From Colwellia piezophila ATCC BAA-637 (GTDB taxonomy: Bacteria; Pseudomonadota; Gammaproteobacteria; Enterobacterales; Alteromonadaceae): a stretch of 64,000 bases of DNA. Shown here piece after piece: positions 58,070 through 64,000 of this stretch; within the stretch, counting starts at the first letter, position 1; each line of letters begins with the position of its first letter. Below the pieces are notes generated by a model, which was not told the origin of the DNA, searched no databases, and saw only the letters and a list, made by a program, of their open reading frames with translations. Where the stretch lies: NCBI RefSeq assembly GCF_000378625.1, contig NZ_KB905166.1, forward strand, positions 280,590 to 344,589, written 5' to 3'. The position numbers and the translations under genes are program-made.

Positions 58070-58684
58070 GCTTTTTTGTGCCAAATGAACATATTGCGGT
58101 TTGATACGATATAAATAGTAAATAGCCAAACTACAACCAATAACAAAACTTAGAGAGTGTCCTGCTTTGGGATAACCGACCGATTTAAAATCTAAATATA
58201 GCGCTGGTATAAGTGCAAATGCGAGAGCACTTAGAATTAAATATCCATGTTTAATTTTGCTGATAACTAGAATCAAACCAAATCCAGCTAAACCAAAAGC
58301 AGCTTGTGAAGCTCCTGTTCCTGTATTCCAAGGCGGTGGAGTAAATTGGGTACTAAATAACGTCCCAATAGCTCCTGCGAGTAGCCAAATAGCTAACATG
58401 TATTTAGAACCAACCTTACGCTCTATGATAATACCCAAAAAGAGGATAGATAATACATTGTAAATCATATGCTTTTGATGGACATGTATCAATTGAGAAG
58501 ATAATAACCGCCATACTTCAAAGTTTTTAATACCTTCGATAGTTAAACCACCAAAGTTAGCGAGTTCAGTTATTTTAGACTTGCCTAGTATCGAGCCACT
58601 AATTTGGTAAGCGACATAAAAAGATACACATACTGTCATGAAGCATATTATAAAAGTAACGAAAGGCTTGTGATTGGTATTCAT
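58067..58684 (-). CDS. Rhomboid family intramembrane serine protease (cassette)
   Basis: About 205 residues, six helices. FEVWRLLSSQLIHVHQKHMIYNVLSILFLG is the rhomboid lead, GTGASQAAFGLAGFG contains the nucleophile Ser, and AGHSLSFVIG the His. The usual GASG reads GASQ, a small departure. Start at 58684 with GGAAT upstream; the 26 codons before are attC. It should cleave transmembrane segments in the inner membrane. Confidence 0.88.
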   Translation of the reverse strand: MNTNHKPFVTFIICFMTVCVSFYVAYQISGSILGKSKITELANFGGLTIEGIKNFEVWRLLSSQLIHVHQKHMIYNVLSILFLGIIIERKVGSKYMLAIWLLAGAIGTLFSTQFTPPPWNTGTGASQAAFGLAGFGLILVISKIKHGYLILSALAFALIPALYLDFKSVGYPKAGHSLSFVIGCSLAIYYLYRIKPQYVHLAQKS

Positions 58685-58699
58685 ACTTATTCCGAAAGC

Positions 58700-58792
58700 T
58701 AACGCCTCACTAAGAGGCAAATGATAGTTGGTTAAAATAAGCGACGAAGGAGCAAAAACCAACTGTTATTTGTCCTGTTAAAACGCTTGTTA
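58700..58792 (-). repeat. attC of the CPXCG cassette
   Basis: 93 bp; loop AAGCGACGAAGGAGCAAAAA, full stem. Confidence 0.92.
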
Positions 58793-58800
58793 TGTATTTA

Positions 58801-58998
58801 TTAAAACACATCATCTTCGCTATAGACACTAACTTCAAGCTCACCATTTACACTTTCAAAAACCAAGAAATTTATCGGTTTACAACATACTTGGCAATCT
58901 TCAATATACTGTTGTTCCATATCGGATGAATCAATTAGAATTTTAATTGTTTCACCACAATAAGGGCATCCTATAGATTTCTCAGTTAATTGATTCAA
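58801..58998 (-). CDS. CPXCG-motif cysteine-rich protein (cassette)
   Basis: 65 residues: IGCPYCGETIKILID...QYIEDCQVCCKPINFLV...SEDDVF, the complete CPXCG family pattern (CPxC and CQVC pairs binding zinc). TTG start after GGGAG. These proteins occur as single genes in many gammaproteobacteria; function unknown. Confidence 0.9.
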   Translation of the reverse strand: MNQLTEKSIGCPYCGETIKILIDSSDMEQQYIEDCQVCCKPINFLVFESVNGELEVSVYSEDDVF

Positions 58999-59030
58999 CT
59001 TTTACGATCTCCCAGACATGCCTAAATACA

Positions 59031-59124
59031 TAACGCCCCATTAAGAGGCAAATAATAGTTGGCTAAAATGTGTAGCGAAGCGGAACCGAGCCAACTGTTA
59101 CGTGTCCGTTTGATTGCCTTGTTA
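59031..59124 (-). repeat. attC closing the gene-less cassette
   Basis: 94 bp; loop GTGTAGCGAAGCGGAACCGAGCC. It closes the cassette at 59125-59414, which has no clear gene. Confidence 0.92.
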
Positions 59125-59414
59125 GTTTCTGGTTATTAAAAGCACTAACTTTACAATAAGTTATCACGTCTACGGGATAGACGGAAGATACAAAAAACAC
59201 TACCCGCACTACACACATAAACCTGATTTTGAGCCTTAAAAACTAAAGCTAATCTGATCTTAAAACATTGAAAGGCGAAAACTGGGTTGGGCAAAGAAGA
59301 AGAAGTGAGTATTTGAAGGCACTGTCATTGCCAAACCAAAGATTGACCCAAACACAAAATATTAAGGTAAGCACTGAACTAGCAAATAAATTCAGCTAAT
59401 TTAGTGCGTGCAAC
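59125..59414. other. Gene-less cassette
   Basis: 290 bp between two good attC sites with no ORF above about 40 codons. A short minus-strand frame reads FGLAMTVPSNTHFFFFAQPSFRLSMF without a start. It could encode a small RNA, carry a promoter, or be a decayed gene. Confidence 0.5.
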
Positions 59415-59511
59415 TGACGCCTAAATAACAGGCTAAGTAATGGTTGGCTAAAATTGTGTAGCGAAGAGAAACGTAGCCAACTGTAATTTGTCCCACTTGA
59501 ACAGCTTGTTA
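59415..59511 (-). repeat. attC of the SpoIIAA-like cassette (59509-59877)
   Basis: 97 bp; right box TGACGCC, loop GTGTAGCGAAGAGAAACGTAGCC. Confidence 0.9.
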
Positions 59512-59877
59512 TGTGTTTTGCAGATTTAGCCAATTCATGGCTGCTTCTTGGTTACGGAATGACTTAGTATTATTACTAGTTATATTATCAGCTAGTTGCT
59601 CCTGTAAGCTATTACAGACAATTATTGCAGAAGCGTAACATCCATTGTCTTTGTACCATTTAGCTACGGCTTCACCCTTTGAAACTACATCAGGTGAACC
59701 TAGAGTCTCCTCATCCCAAATTTCTATTTTACGCCACGATTCTAAGCCTTTACTTAATATTGACTCTCTAATTTTTGAAATAAGAATCTTCAATCCTATT
59801 TCATTAAATGGACCAAATGTTTTAACGATTAATAAGTCTCCGTCCCACAAAAGAGAAAGATCACCATGAGCATTCAT
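59509..59877 (-). CDS. STAS/SpoIIAA-like protein (cassette)
   Basis: 122 residues: GDLSLLWDGDLLIVKTFGPFNEIGLKILISKI, WRKIEIWDEETLGSPDVV, WYKDNGCYASAIIVCNSLQEQ. It shares the layout and key words (GPFNE, E-I/V-W-D, LGSP, W-Y-x-x-NGC) with 49698-50084, so the two are paralogues. Here the natural end ...LNLQNT is followed at once by the attC TAA. Role unknown, perhaps binding of a partner by a STAS surface. Confidence 0.72.
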   Translation of the reverse strand: MNAHGDLSLLWDGDLLIVKTFGPFNEIGLKILISKIRESILSKGLESWRKIEIWDEETLGSPDVVSKGEAVAKWYKDNGCYASAIIVCNSLQEQLADNITSNNTKSFRNQEAAMNWLNLQNT

Positions 59878-59899
59878 AAAATCTCCTTAGGTAAACACA

Positions 59900-59996
59900 T
59901 AACGCCTAAATAACGGGCTAAGTAATGGTTGGCTAAAATTGTGTAGCGAAGCGAAACGTAGCCAACTGTTACGTGTCCTTGTTGATTTACTTGTTA
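59900..59996 (-). repeat. attC of the cassette 60000-60680
   Basis: 97 bp; differs from 62022 at only a handful of bases. Confidence 0.93.
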
Positions 59997-59999
59997 TAT

Positions 60000-60680
60000 T
60001 TATTTAAGCTCCCATAATTGCAAACCTGATATATTTACACAATAAACTTTTTCAAAAGTATTGGGTGATAAGGTAAAACAAGATAATACTTGGCTAGCTT
60101 CACCATTTGAAGCCAAGGCTATATCAACACCAATTAATAGTGTGGTTTCTGGGTACTTGTGAATATTACCGTGTTTCTTGTTATAAGATTTCTGGATGAG
60201 TACCGCTAGTTTGTTTATCCATTCATCATTATCGATAAAATCATATTCTGAGTTTTCTAAAAGTCTTCGTTTTCGTCCAACTCCCTCATATAATGGAGTT
60301 CGGAACATAGGTGCAGTTCCGAATTCAACTAATGCTTCAGCCTGAATTGAATTTTGATAACCGTCAATTGCGAGCGTTACCTCAATTCTCTCAACTAAAT
60401 CACCGTTATCCTTGATTATCTCCGCATCAAAAGACTGTTCACTTCCAGGGTAAAACTTTAAAAGGTAACCTTCACAAGAATATTTTCTTGAACAATATTT
60501 TGATAGAGGGATAAGCTCTTTAATGATTTCGTTAGTGACACCTTTTCTCTGAATCAAAAAGTCTCTTGATTCTCTCGTCACATGATATCTTTTAAGTAAA
60601 GACTGCACCCACACTTCAGCGTCTTTTGTTTTTATCGGAGTTGCTAACTCCTTATTTGTAATAGTTGGGATAAGACTCAT
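60000..60680 (-). CDS. Hypothetical soluble protein (cassette)
   Basis: About 226 residues from MSLIPTITNKELATPIKTKDAEVWVQSLLKRYHVTRESRDFLIQRKG. Later stretches are CEGYLLKFYPGSEQSFDAEI, RIEVTLAIDGYQNSIQAEAL and PETTLLIGVDIALASNGEA, the last two spaced like a nuclease-fold beta-alpha unit (E...E-V-T / L-L-I-G-V-D). A nuclease is only a guess. The 26 codons upstream are attC. Confidence 0.6.
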   Translation of the reverse strand: MSLIPTITNKELATPIKTKDAEVWVQSLLKRYHVTRESRDFLIQRKGVTNEIIKELIPLSKYCSRKYSCEGYLLKFYPGSEQSFDAEIIKDNGDLVERIEVTLAIDGYQNSIQAEALVEFGTAPMFRTPLYEGVGRKRRLLENSEYDFIDNDEWINKLAVLIQKSYNKKHGNIHKYPETTLLIGVDIALASNGEASQVLSCFTLSPNTFEKVYCVNISGLQLWELK

Positions 60681-60695
60681 ATTTCGAGATAAATA

Positions 60696-60786
60696 TAACG
60701 CCCTAATAATGGGCAAATTATAGTTGGTTAAAATAAGCGACGCAGGAGCAAAAACCAACTGTCATTTGTCCTGTTAATTAGCTTAG
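60696..60786 (-). repeat. attC of the GFA cassette
   Basis: 91 bp; gene-side box CTAAGCTAAT, inner stem GTTGGTTAAAATAAG with AAACCAAC. Confidence 0.9.
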
Positions 60787-60789
60787 CTG

Positions 60790-61191
60790 TCATTTTGTGG
60801 GAAACTCTTCGTGTTTTGGTAGATCGCACGGCGAATTGAACCACGGTGCTTTTGAACCCCAGAATATATTTTGTTGCGGTTGAATGCCAGGATCTTCATC
60901 GAGGGTGCCCGCGGGGACGACAATGTTTTTTCCGCCTTGAACTGCCCAAGGCAAGGACGAACCACAATTCATACAAAAACATGTAGCAAAGTATTTTGCA
61001 TCAGGATGCTCGAAACGCCCCAGATACTCTTGGCCTTGCAACCATTGAAACTGTAGAGGAGGAACAAAAAGATTTGGAGCCTGTGCGCCACCAGTAAATT
61101 TTCTACAACGGGAGCAGTGGCAATATTGAAACGTTTTAAATGGTGGGGTTATTTCGTATGTAACTTTCCCACAAACACAACTTCCTTTCAT
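60790..61191 (-). CDS. GFA family (CENP-V/GFA fold) protein (cassette)
   Basis: 133 residues. Zinc sites GSCVCGKVTYEI, QYCHCSRCRKFTGG and CFCMNCGSSLPW are the glutathione-dependent formaldehyde-activating (Gfa) signature with all seven Cys. Family members may capture S-hydroxymethyl-glutathione, but most are of unknown substrate. GGAGG precedes the ATG. Confidence 0.93.
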   Translation of the reverse strand: MKGSCVCGKVTYEITPPFKTFQYCHCSRCRKFTGGAQAPNLFVPPLQFQWLQGQEYLGRFEHPDAKYFATCFCMNCGSSLPWAVQGGKNIVVPAGTLDEDPGIQPQQNIFWGSKAPWFNSPCDLPKHEEFPTK

Positions 61192-61226
61192 GATGCCTCC
61201 GATAATGATAAATGCTTGATGACAGC

Positions 61227-61318
61227 TAACGCCACATTAAGCGGCTGATAATTGTTGGCTAAAATAGCGACGCAGGAGCAAAGCCAACAATTATTTGTCC
61301 TGCTGAAATGACTTGTTA
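61227..61318 (-). repeat. attC of the UDG-like cassette (61291-62004)
   Basis: 92 bp; the gene reads 28 bp into it. Loop AGCGACGCAGGAGCAAAGCC. Confidence 0.9.
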
Positions 61319-62004
61319 GCTTTCTGATGCTGGCACCACCAGTCACTTATTATATTTGATATCTCAGGCTTAAAAGAAGCAATATAATCATCAGATAACC
61401 CACGCGCGCTTGTTGCGTGAGGCAATGATATTACATTTAACCTTTCATACTGCTGAAAACCCACTTTAAATCTTGTGCATTTTTTCCCGTTGGCAACAAT
61501 ATCTTTCTGTATCCAATTGGTGCCGTTTATTTTTTTTCCAAATATTGAGGCCACCTTTACATTCAATTCATGAGAATTGAATGCCCAAAGCAATTCCTTA
61601 CTGAACAGGATAAGTATCTTAGGTTTCAATAGTTCACATGTTTCTAAAAAAGAGTCGCTATCTTGAACACATGCTTGATGAGTATTAGTACCGTTCATGT
61701 TGTTTGAACATGTCTGCAACCAATTGGTCTGTATGATAGATTTCTCAAAATCGCCAATATCTTCGATAGTATCACCTAGTTTAAATCCCCAAAGAGAAAA
61801 CCACTTAACGATATTGTTACGAAAAGGGTAATCATTGACCTCTTTGTCAGAAAAGAATGATTTATATGGATCTTCTCGATTAATTCCAGACTCATCTAGA
61901 TTTTTATCATTTTCAGTGTACCCATGATTTATCCCACAAAGTAAAACTCCTCCGCTTGAGTTTTGTGGATAAATTTTGGTGTGGATAGGTAATTCAATAC
62001 TCAC
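61291..62004 (-). CDS. Possible uracil-DNA-glycosylase-fold protein with attC tail (cassette)
   Basis: About 237 residues. GVLLCGINHGYTEND near the start and VISLPHATSARGLSDDYIASFKPEI near the end resemble the first and last motifs of UDG-superfamily proteins, with KILILFSKELLWAF between. Start at GTG 62004 (AAGGGGAAG). The C-terminus ANKSFQQDK is read from attC. A DNA-repair or nucleotide role is possible but needs a profile search. Confidence 0.55.
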   Translation of the reverse strand: MSIELPIHTKIYPQNSSGGVLLCGINHGYTENDKNLDESGINREDPYKSFFSDKEVNDYPFRNNIVKWFSLWGFKLGDTIEDIGDFEKSIIQTNWLQTCSNNMNGTNTHQACVQDSDSFLETCELLKPKILILFSKELLWAFNSHELNVKVASIFGKKINGTNWIQKDIVANGKKCTRFKVGFQQYERLNVISLPHATSARGLSDDYIASFKPEISNIISDWWCQHQKANKSFQQDK

Positions 62005-62021
62005 GACTTCCCCTTGAAAGC

Positions 62022-62118
62022 TAACGCCCAAATAACAGGCTAAGTAATGGTTGGCTAAAATTGTGTAGCGAAGCGAAACGTAGCCAACTGTTACGTGTCC
62101 TTGTTGATTTACTTGTTA
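62022..62118 (-). repeat. attC of the DUF3465 cassette
   Basis: 97 bp; near twin of 59900-59996. Confidence 0.93.
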
Positions 62119-62123
62119 TAAAG

Positions 62124-62519
62124 CTATTGGTACGTTTTACCTTTGTGCTTTAACCAACCACCAACATGATACCCGTTTGGATCTTTATGAGTCCAGTGAA
62201 CTACACCACCTTTTTTGTTCCACTCATATTCACCATAAAATTGGACTTGATCACCATTGGAGATTTGATTAATTCTTGGCGCTAGATCTATGTTATGAGC
62301 GATTAAGATAGTTTTACCAGACGAAAGTTTGAGGATGAATTTTTGATGGCGAGAGCCTTTATTGTCGTCATTTAATATACGGACAACAGTACCAACACCT
62401 TGAACCTGAACATCACTTGTTTGATTCTCGTATGCGTTTTGAATAGACGAAGCTTCAGCAAAGCTTGCCCATTGGAATAAAATGAAGCTAACAAAAAGTA
62501 ATACTGATAGTTTTCTCAT
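62124..62519 (-). CDS. DUF3465 family secreted protein (cassette)
   Basis: 131 residues. Signal peptide ending AEA; VQGVGTVVRILNDDNKGSRHQKFILKLSSGKTILIAHNIDLAPRI, GDQVQFYGEYEWNKKGGVVHWTHKDPNGYHVGGWLKHKG cover the full DUF3465 pattern with its HWTH and GGWLKH motifs. GGGAGG precedes the ATG. Periplasmic; function unknown. Confidence 0.93.
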   Translation of the reverse strand: MRKLSVLLFVSFILFQWASFAEASSIQNAYENQTSDVQVQGVGTVVRILNDDNKGSRHQKFILKLSSGKTILIAHNIDLAPRINQISNGDQVQFYGEYEWNKKGGVVHWTHKDPNGYHVGGWLKHKGKTYQ

Positions 62520-62542
62520 GCTCCAAACCTCCCCTAGCTTTA

Positions 62543-62639
62543 TAACGCCTAATTAACAGGCAAAAAGTAGTTGGCTAAAATAGGTGAACGGAGTGAACAA
62601 AAAGCCAACTGTTTTTTGTCCTTGTTTAATTTCTTGTTA
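62543..62639 (-). repeat. attC of the coiled-coil cassette
   Basis: 97 bp; loop GGTGAACGGAGTGAACAAAAAG. Confidence 0.92.
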
Positions 62640-62646
62640 GGCTACT

Positions 62647-63117
62647 TTATCCCGCACAGATACAGTATTCAATGCCTCTGCCGCATGCTTTGCAGTTATT
62701 ATAATCACTATTTTTAGGAGCTGACGGTTGTTTAGTTGCGCTATCTACTCCTAAAGTTTTTTCAAGTAGTTTAATTTTATCCCAGCAATTCTTTAAATAC
62801 CTTTGCTTTTCTTTTAACTCATTTTGAAGTGAAATTATCTGAGTTCGTCTGCTTTGCATTTGATTTTTGAAAGAGCTAATCTCAGTATCTTGATTTTCCT
62901 TCAAGTCACTTGTTATAGCAAACTCAGTAGATAAAATTGAAATACGTTCACTCAGCTCATTAGTTTGATTTATAAGTTTTGAGTTTTCAGCCTTTAAGTC
63001 AACATTTGATTTCTTCAGTTCGCTTTCTCTAGAGGGAACAATTTTCAATAAAAAGTACACCACAAAAACGGAGCAGAATACTTGCGATATTAACAAGATA
63101 ATTGTTTGCGAGCTCAA
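62647..63117 (-). CDS. Membrane-anchored coiled-coil protein with zinc ribbon (cassette)
   Basis: 156 residues. One N-terminal helix (TIILLISQVFCSVFVVYFLLKIV), a long coiled coil (about residues 35-120, heptad-like LKAENSKLINQTNELSERI) and a C-terminal CKACGRGIEYCIC ribbon. TTG start after GGAG. It could tether something at the membrane. No family recognised. Confidence 0.75.
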   Translation of the reverse strand: MSSQTIILLISQVFCSVFVVYFLLKIVPSRESELKKSNVDLKAENSKLINQTNELSERISILSTEFAITSDLKENQDTEISSFKNQMQSRRTQIISLQNELKEKQRYLKNCWDKIKLLEKTLGVDSATKQPSAPKNSDYNNCKACGRGIEYCICAG

Positions 63118-63154
63118 ACTTATACTCCGAGTTTAATTGAAATCAACAGTAGCC

Positions 63155-63247
63155 TAACGCTTACATAAGCGGAAAAATATAGTTGGCTAAAATGTTTGAG
63201 GAACGAAAAACAGCCAACTGTAATTTTTCCGTTTAATGTTCTTGTTA
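63155..63247 (-). repeat. attC of the cassette 63254-63562
   Basis: 93 bp; right box TAACGCTTACATAAGCGG, loop GTTTGAGGAACGAAAAA. Confidence 0.92.
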
Positions 63248-63253
63248 GGCGAA

Positions 63254-63562
63254 TTATAAGCCGTCTATTTGAATTGGAACTCGAAACTTAACCTTACTTG
63301 CAACTTCGGTTCCTTCTGTTAAATCGCCTCCTATACCACCAACCCCAGCAATACTTAATTTAGCACCACCCTCTTTAGAGCTGGATTCTGTTACAGCAAT
63401 ATCAAAGTCGACGTAAGTAACAAAACCATTGCCATGGGAAAACATATTGAGTTTTTTTAGTTCATCAATATAACCATGACCATTGCGCAGTGTTGATGAG
63501 TTCTCTTTGACTGCCTCAGTCACTTGCTTAAGCGTTTCAGCTACAAATTCTTTCACATCCAT
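63254..63562 (-). CDS. Conserved hypothetical soluble protein (cassette)
   Basis: 102 residues: MDVKEFVAETLKQVTEAVKENSS, then GHGYID, VTYVDFDIAVTESSSKEGGAKLSIAGVGGIGG and VKFRVPIQIDG. An N-terminal helix and a small beta domain; a common gammaproteobacterial protein whose name I cannot assign with confidence. AGGAG precedes the ATG. Confidence 0.7.
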   Translation of the reverse strand: MDVKEFVAETLKQVTEAVKENSSTLRNGHGYIDELKKLNMFSHGNGFVTYVDFDIAVTESSSKEGGAKLSIAGVGGIGGDLTEGTEVASKVKFRVPIQIDGL

Positions 63563-63591
63563 TTCAAAATACTCCTAAATTGAGGTTCGCC

Positions 63592-63683
63592 TAACGCCCT
63601 AATAATGGGCAAAAAATTGTTGGCTAAAATGTTGAGGAACGAAAACAGCCAACTGTTTTTTGTCCTTATTTATTAGCTTGTTA
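63592..63683 (-). repeat. attC of the cassette 63690-63974
   Basis: 92 bp; loop TTGAGGAACGAAAACAGCC. Confidence 0.92.
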
Positions 63684-63689
63684 TATGGC

Positions 63690-63974
63690 TTAACTGCCAT
63701 CTGCTAAATGTACAACTGTATAACCCATTACTTTGGATTGAAACCATTTAGTAGAGTCGTTATAACACTTTTTAAACTGAGGCGTTTTATAATTACCTAA
63801 CCCGTATTGATTACCACAGTTTTCTAAACTATATGAATTGATTATCCTAGCGAGTTCCAAGTTAGCTTTTCTTTTACTATTTTTAGCTTCCTTGGTGTGA
63901 ACAAAATATCCAGTTGTTGCTGAGGCGATTACAGCAACTACAATAATAATACTGAAAAACTTCAGATTGCTCAT
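63690..63974 (-). CDS. Membrane-anchored or secreted hypothetical protein (cassette)
   Basis: 94 residues: one N-terminal helix (FFSIIIVVAVIASATTGYFV), then a charged part with two Cys (ENCGNQYGLGN, FKKCYNDSTKWF). AAGGATCAGT precedes the ATG. Family not recognised. Confidence 0.7.
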   Translation of the reverse strand: MSNLKFFSIIIVVAVIASATTGYFVHTKEAKNSKRKANLELARIINSYSLENCGNQYGLGNYKTPQFKKCYNDSTKWFQSKVMGYTVVHLADGS

Positions 63975-63992
63975 ACTGATCCTTATGCCATA

Positions 63993-64000
63993 TAACGCCC
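63993..64000 (-). repeat. attC right box at the window edge
   Basis: TAACGCCC begins a further attC that continues past 64000, showing that the array extends to the right. Confidence 0.75.

Noticed and set aside
20206..64000. CRISPR array
   Set aside because: The regularly spaced repeats are 85-97 bp, imperfect, hairpin-forming and separated by genes of variable length; they are attC sites.
20206..64000. Plus-strand ORFs inside minus-strand cassette genes
   Set aside because: Except for the two toxin-antitoxin pairs they overlap clear minus-strand genes, lack SD sequences and show no domains.

Overview
The window looks like a stretch of chromosome from a low-GC marine gammaproteobacterium, most likely an Alteromonadales/Colwelliaceae-type organism. 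This is inferred from AT-rich coding sequence, large TonB-dependent receptors, a YfiR-type sensor kinase and short AT-rich intergenic repeats. No rRNA, tRNA, CRISPR array or intact insertion sequence was seen.

Region 1 (1-20.1 kb) is ordinary chromosome. It holds a partial ABC-2 permease fused to an M1 aminopeptidase (1-3497) with a strong terminator, a 313-bp MITE-like element (3676-3988), a DUF3667 membrane protein, and a signalling block made of a YfiR-domain histidine kinase, a DUF3369 response regulator and two TonB-dependent receptors. These are followed by an MFS transporter, a VOC protein and a short Rho paralogue that keeps only the ATPase core. Next to the array lie two broken genes: a glycine-rich small membrane protein with a frameshift, and an HExxH-containing lipoprotein split by one in-frame TAA.

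Region 2 (20.2-64 kb) is the distal part of a large sedentary chromosomal integron. I located about 72 attC sites, complete or degraded. Most are 85-97 bp, and each reads on the minus strand from a TAACAA-type box to a GGCGTTA-type box around a long imperfect hairpin. Nearly every gene between them is on the minus strand and directly followed by its own attC. This polarity puts attI, the cassette promoter and intI to the right of position 64000. No integrase gene is visible in the window. Cassette products are mostly small: five GNAT acetyltransferases, three VOC proteins, two DoxX and two SIMPL proteins, lipoproteins, small membrane proteins, zinc-ribbon proteins, and enzymes such as gamma-glutamyltransferase, SDR, PhzF, GFA, OsmC, rhomboid, CPBP, S41 and M23 peptidases.

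Three toxin-antitoxin cassettes carry their own promoters (two related ParD/ParE-type pairs on the plus strand and one HigBA pair) and probably stabilise the array. The array shows its own decay: attC sites cut to halves, to 37-49 bp, or to a 13-bp fusion of the two outer boxes, plus cassette genes broken by frameshifts, stops or 5' truncation. attC DNA is also used as coding sequence. About sixteen cassettes take their stop codon from the TAA of the attC outer box, and four unrelated proteins read about 28 bp into attC, three of them gaining an (N)KINKDT-like tail.
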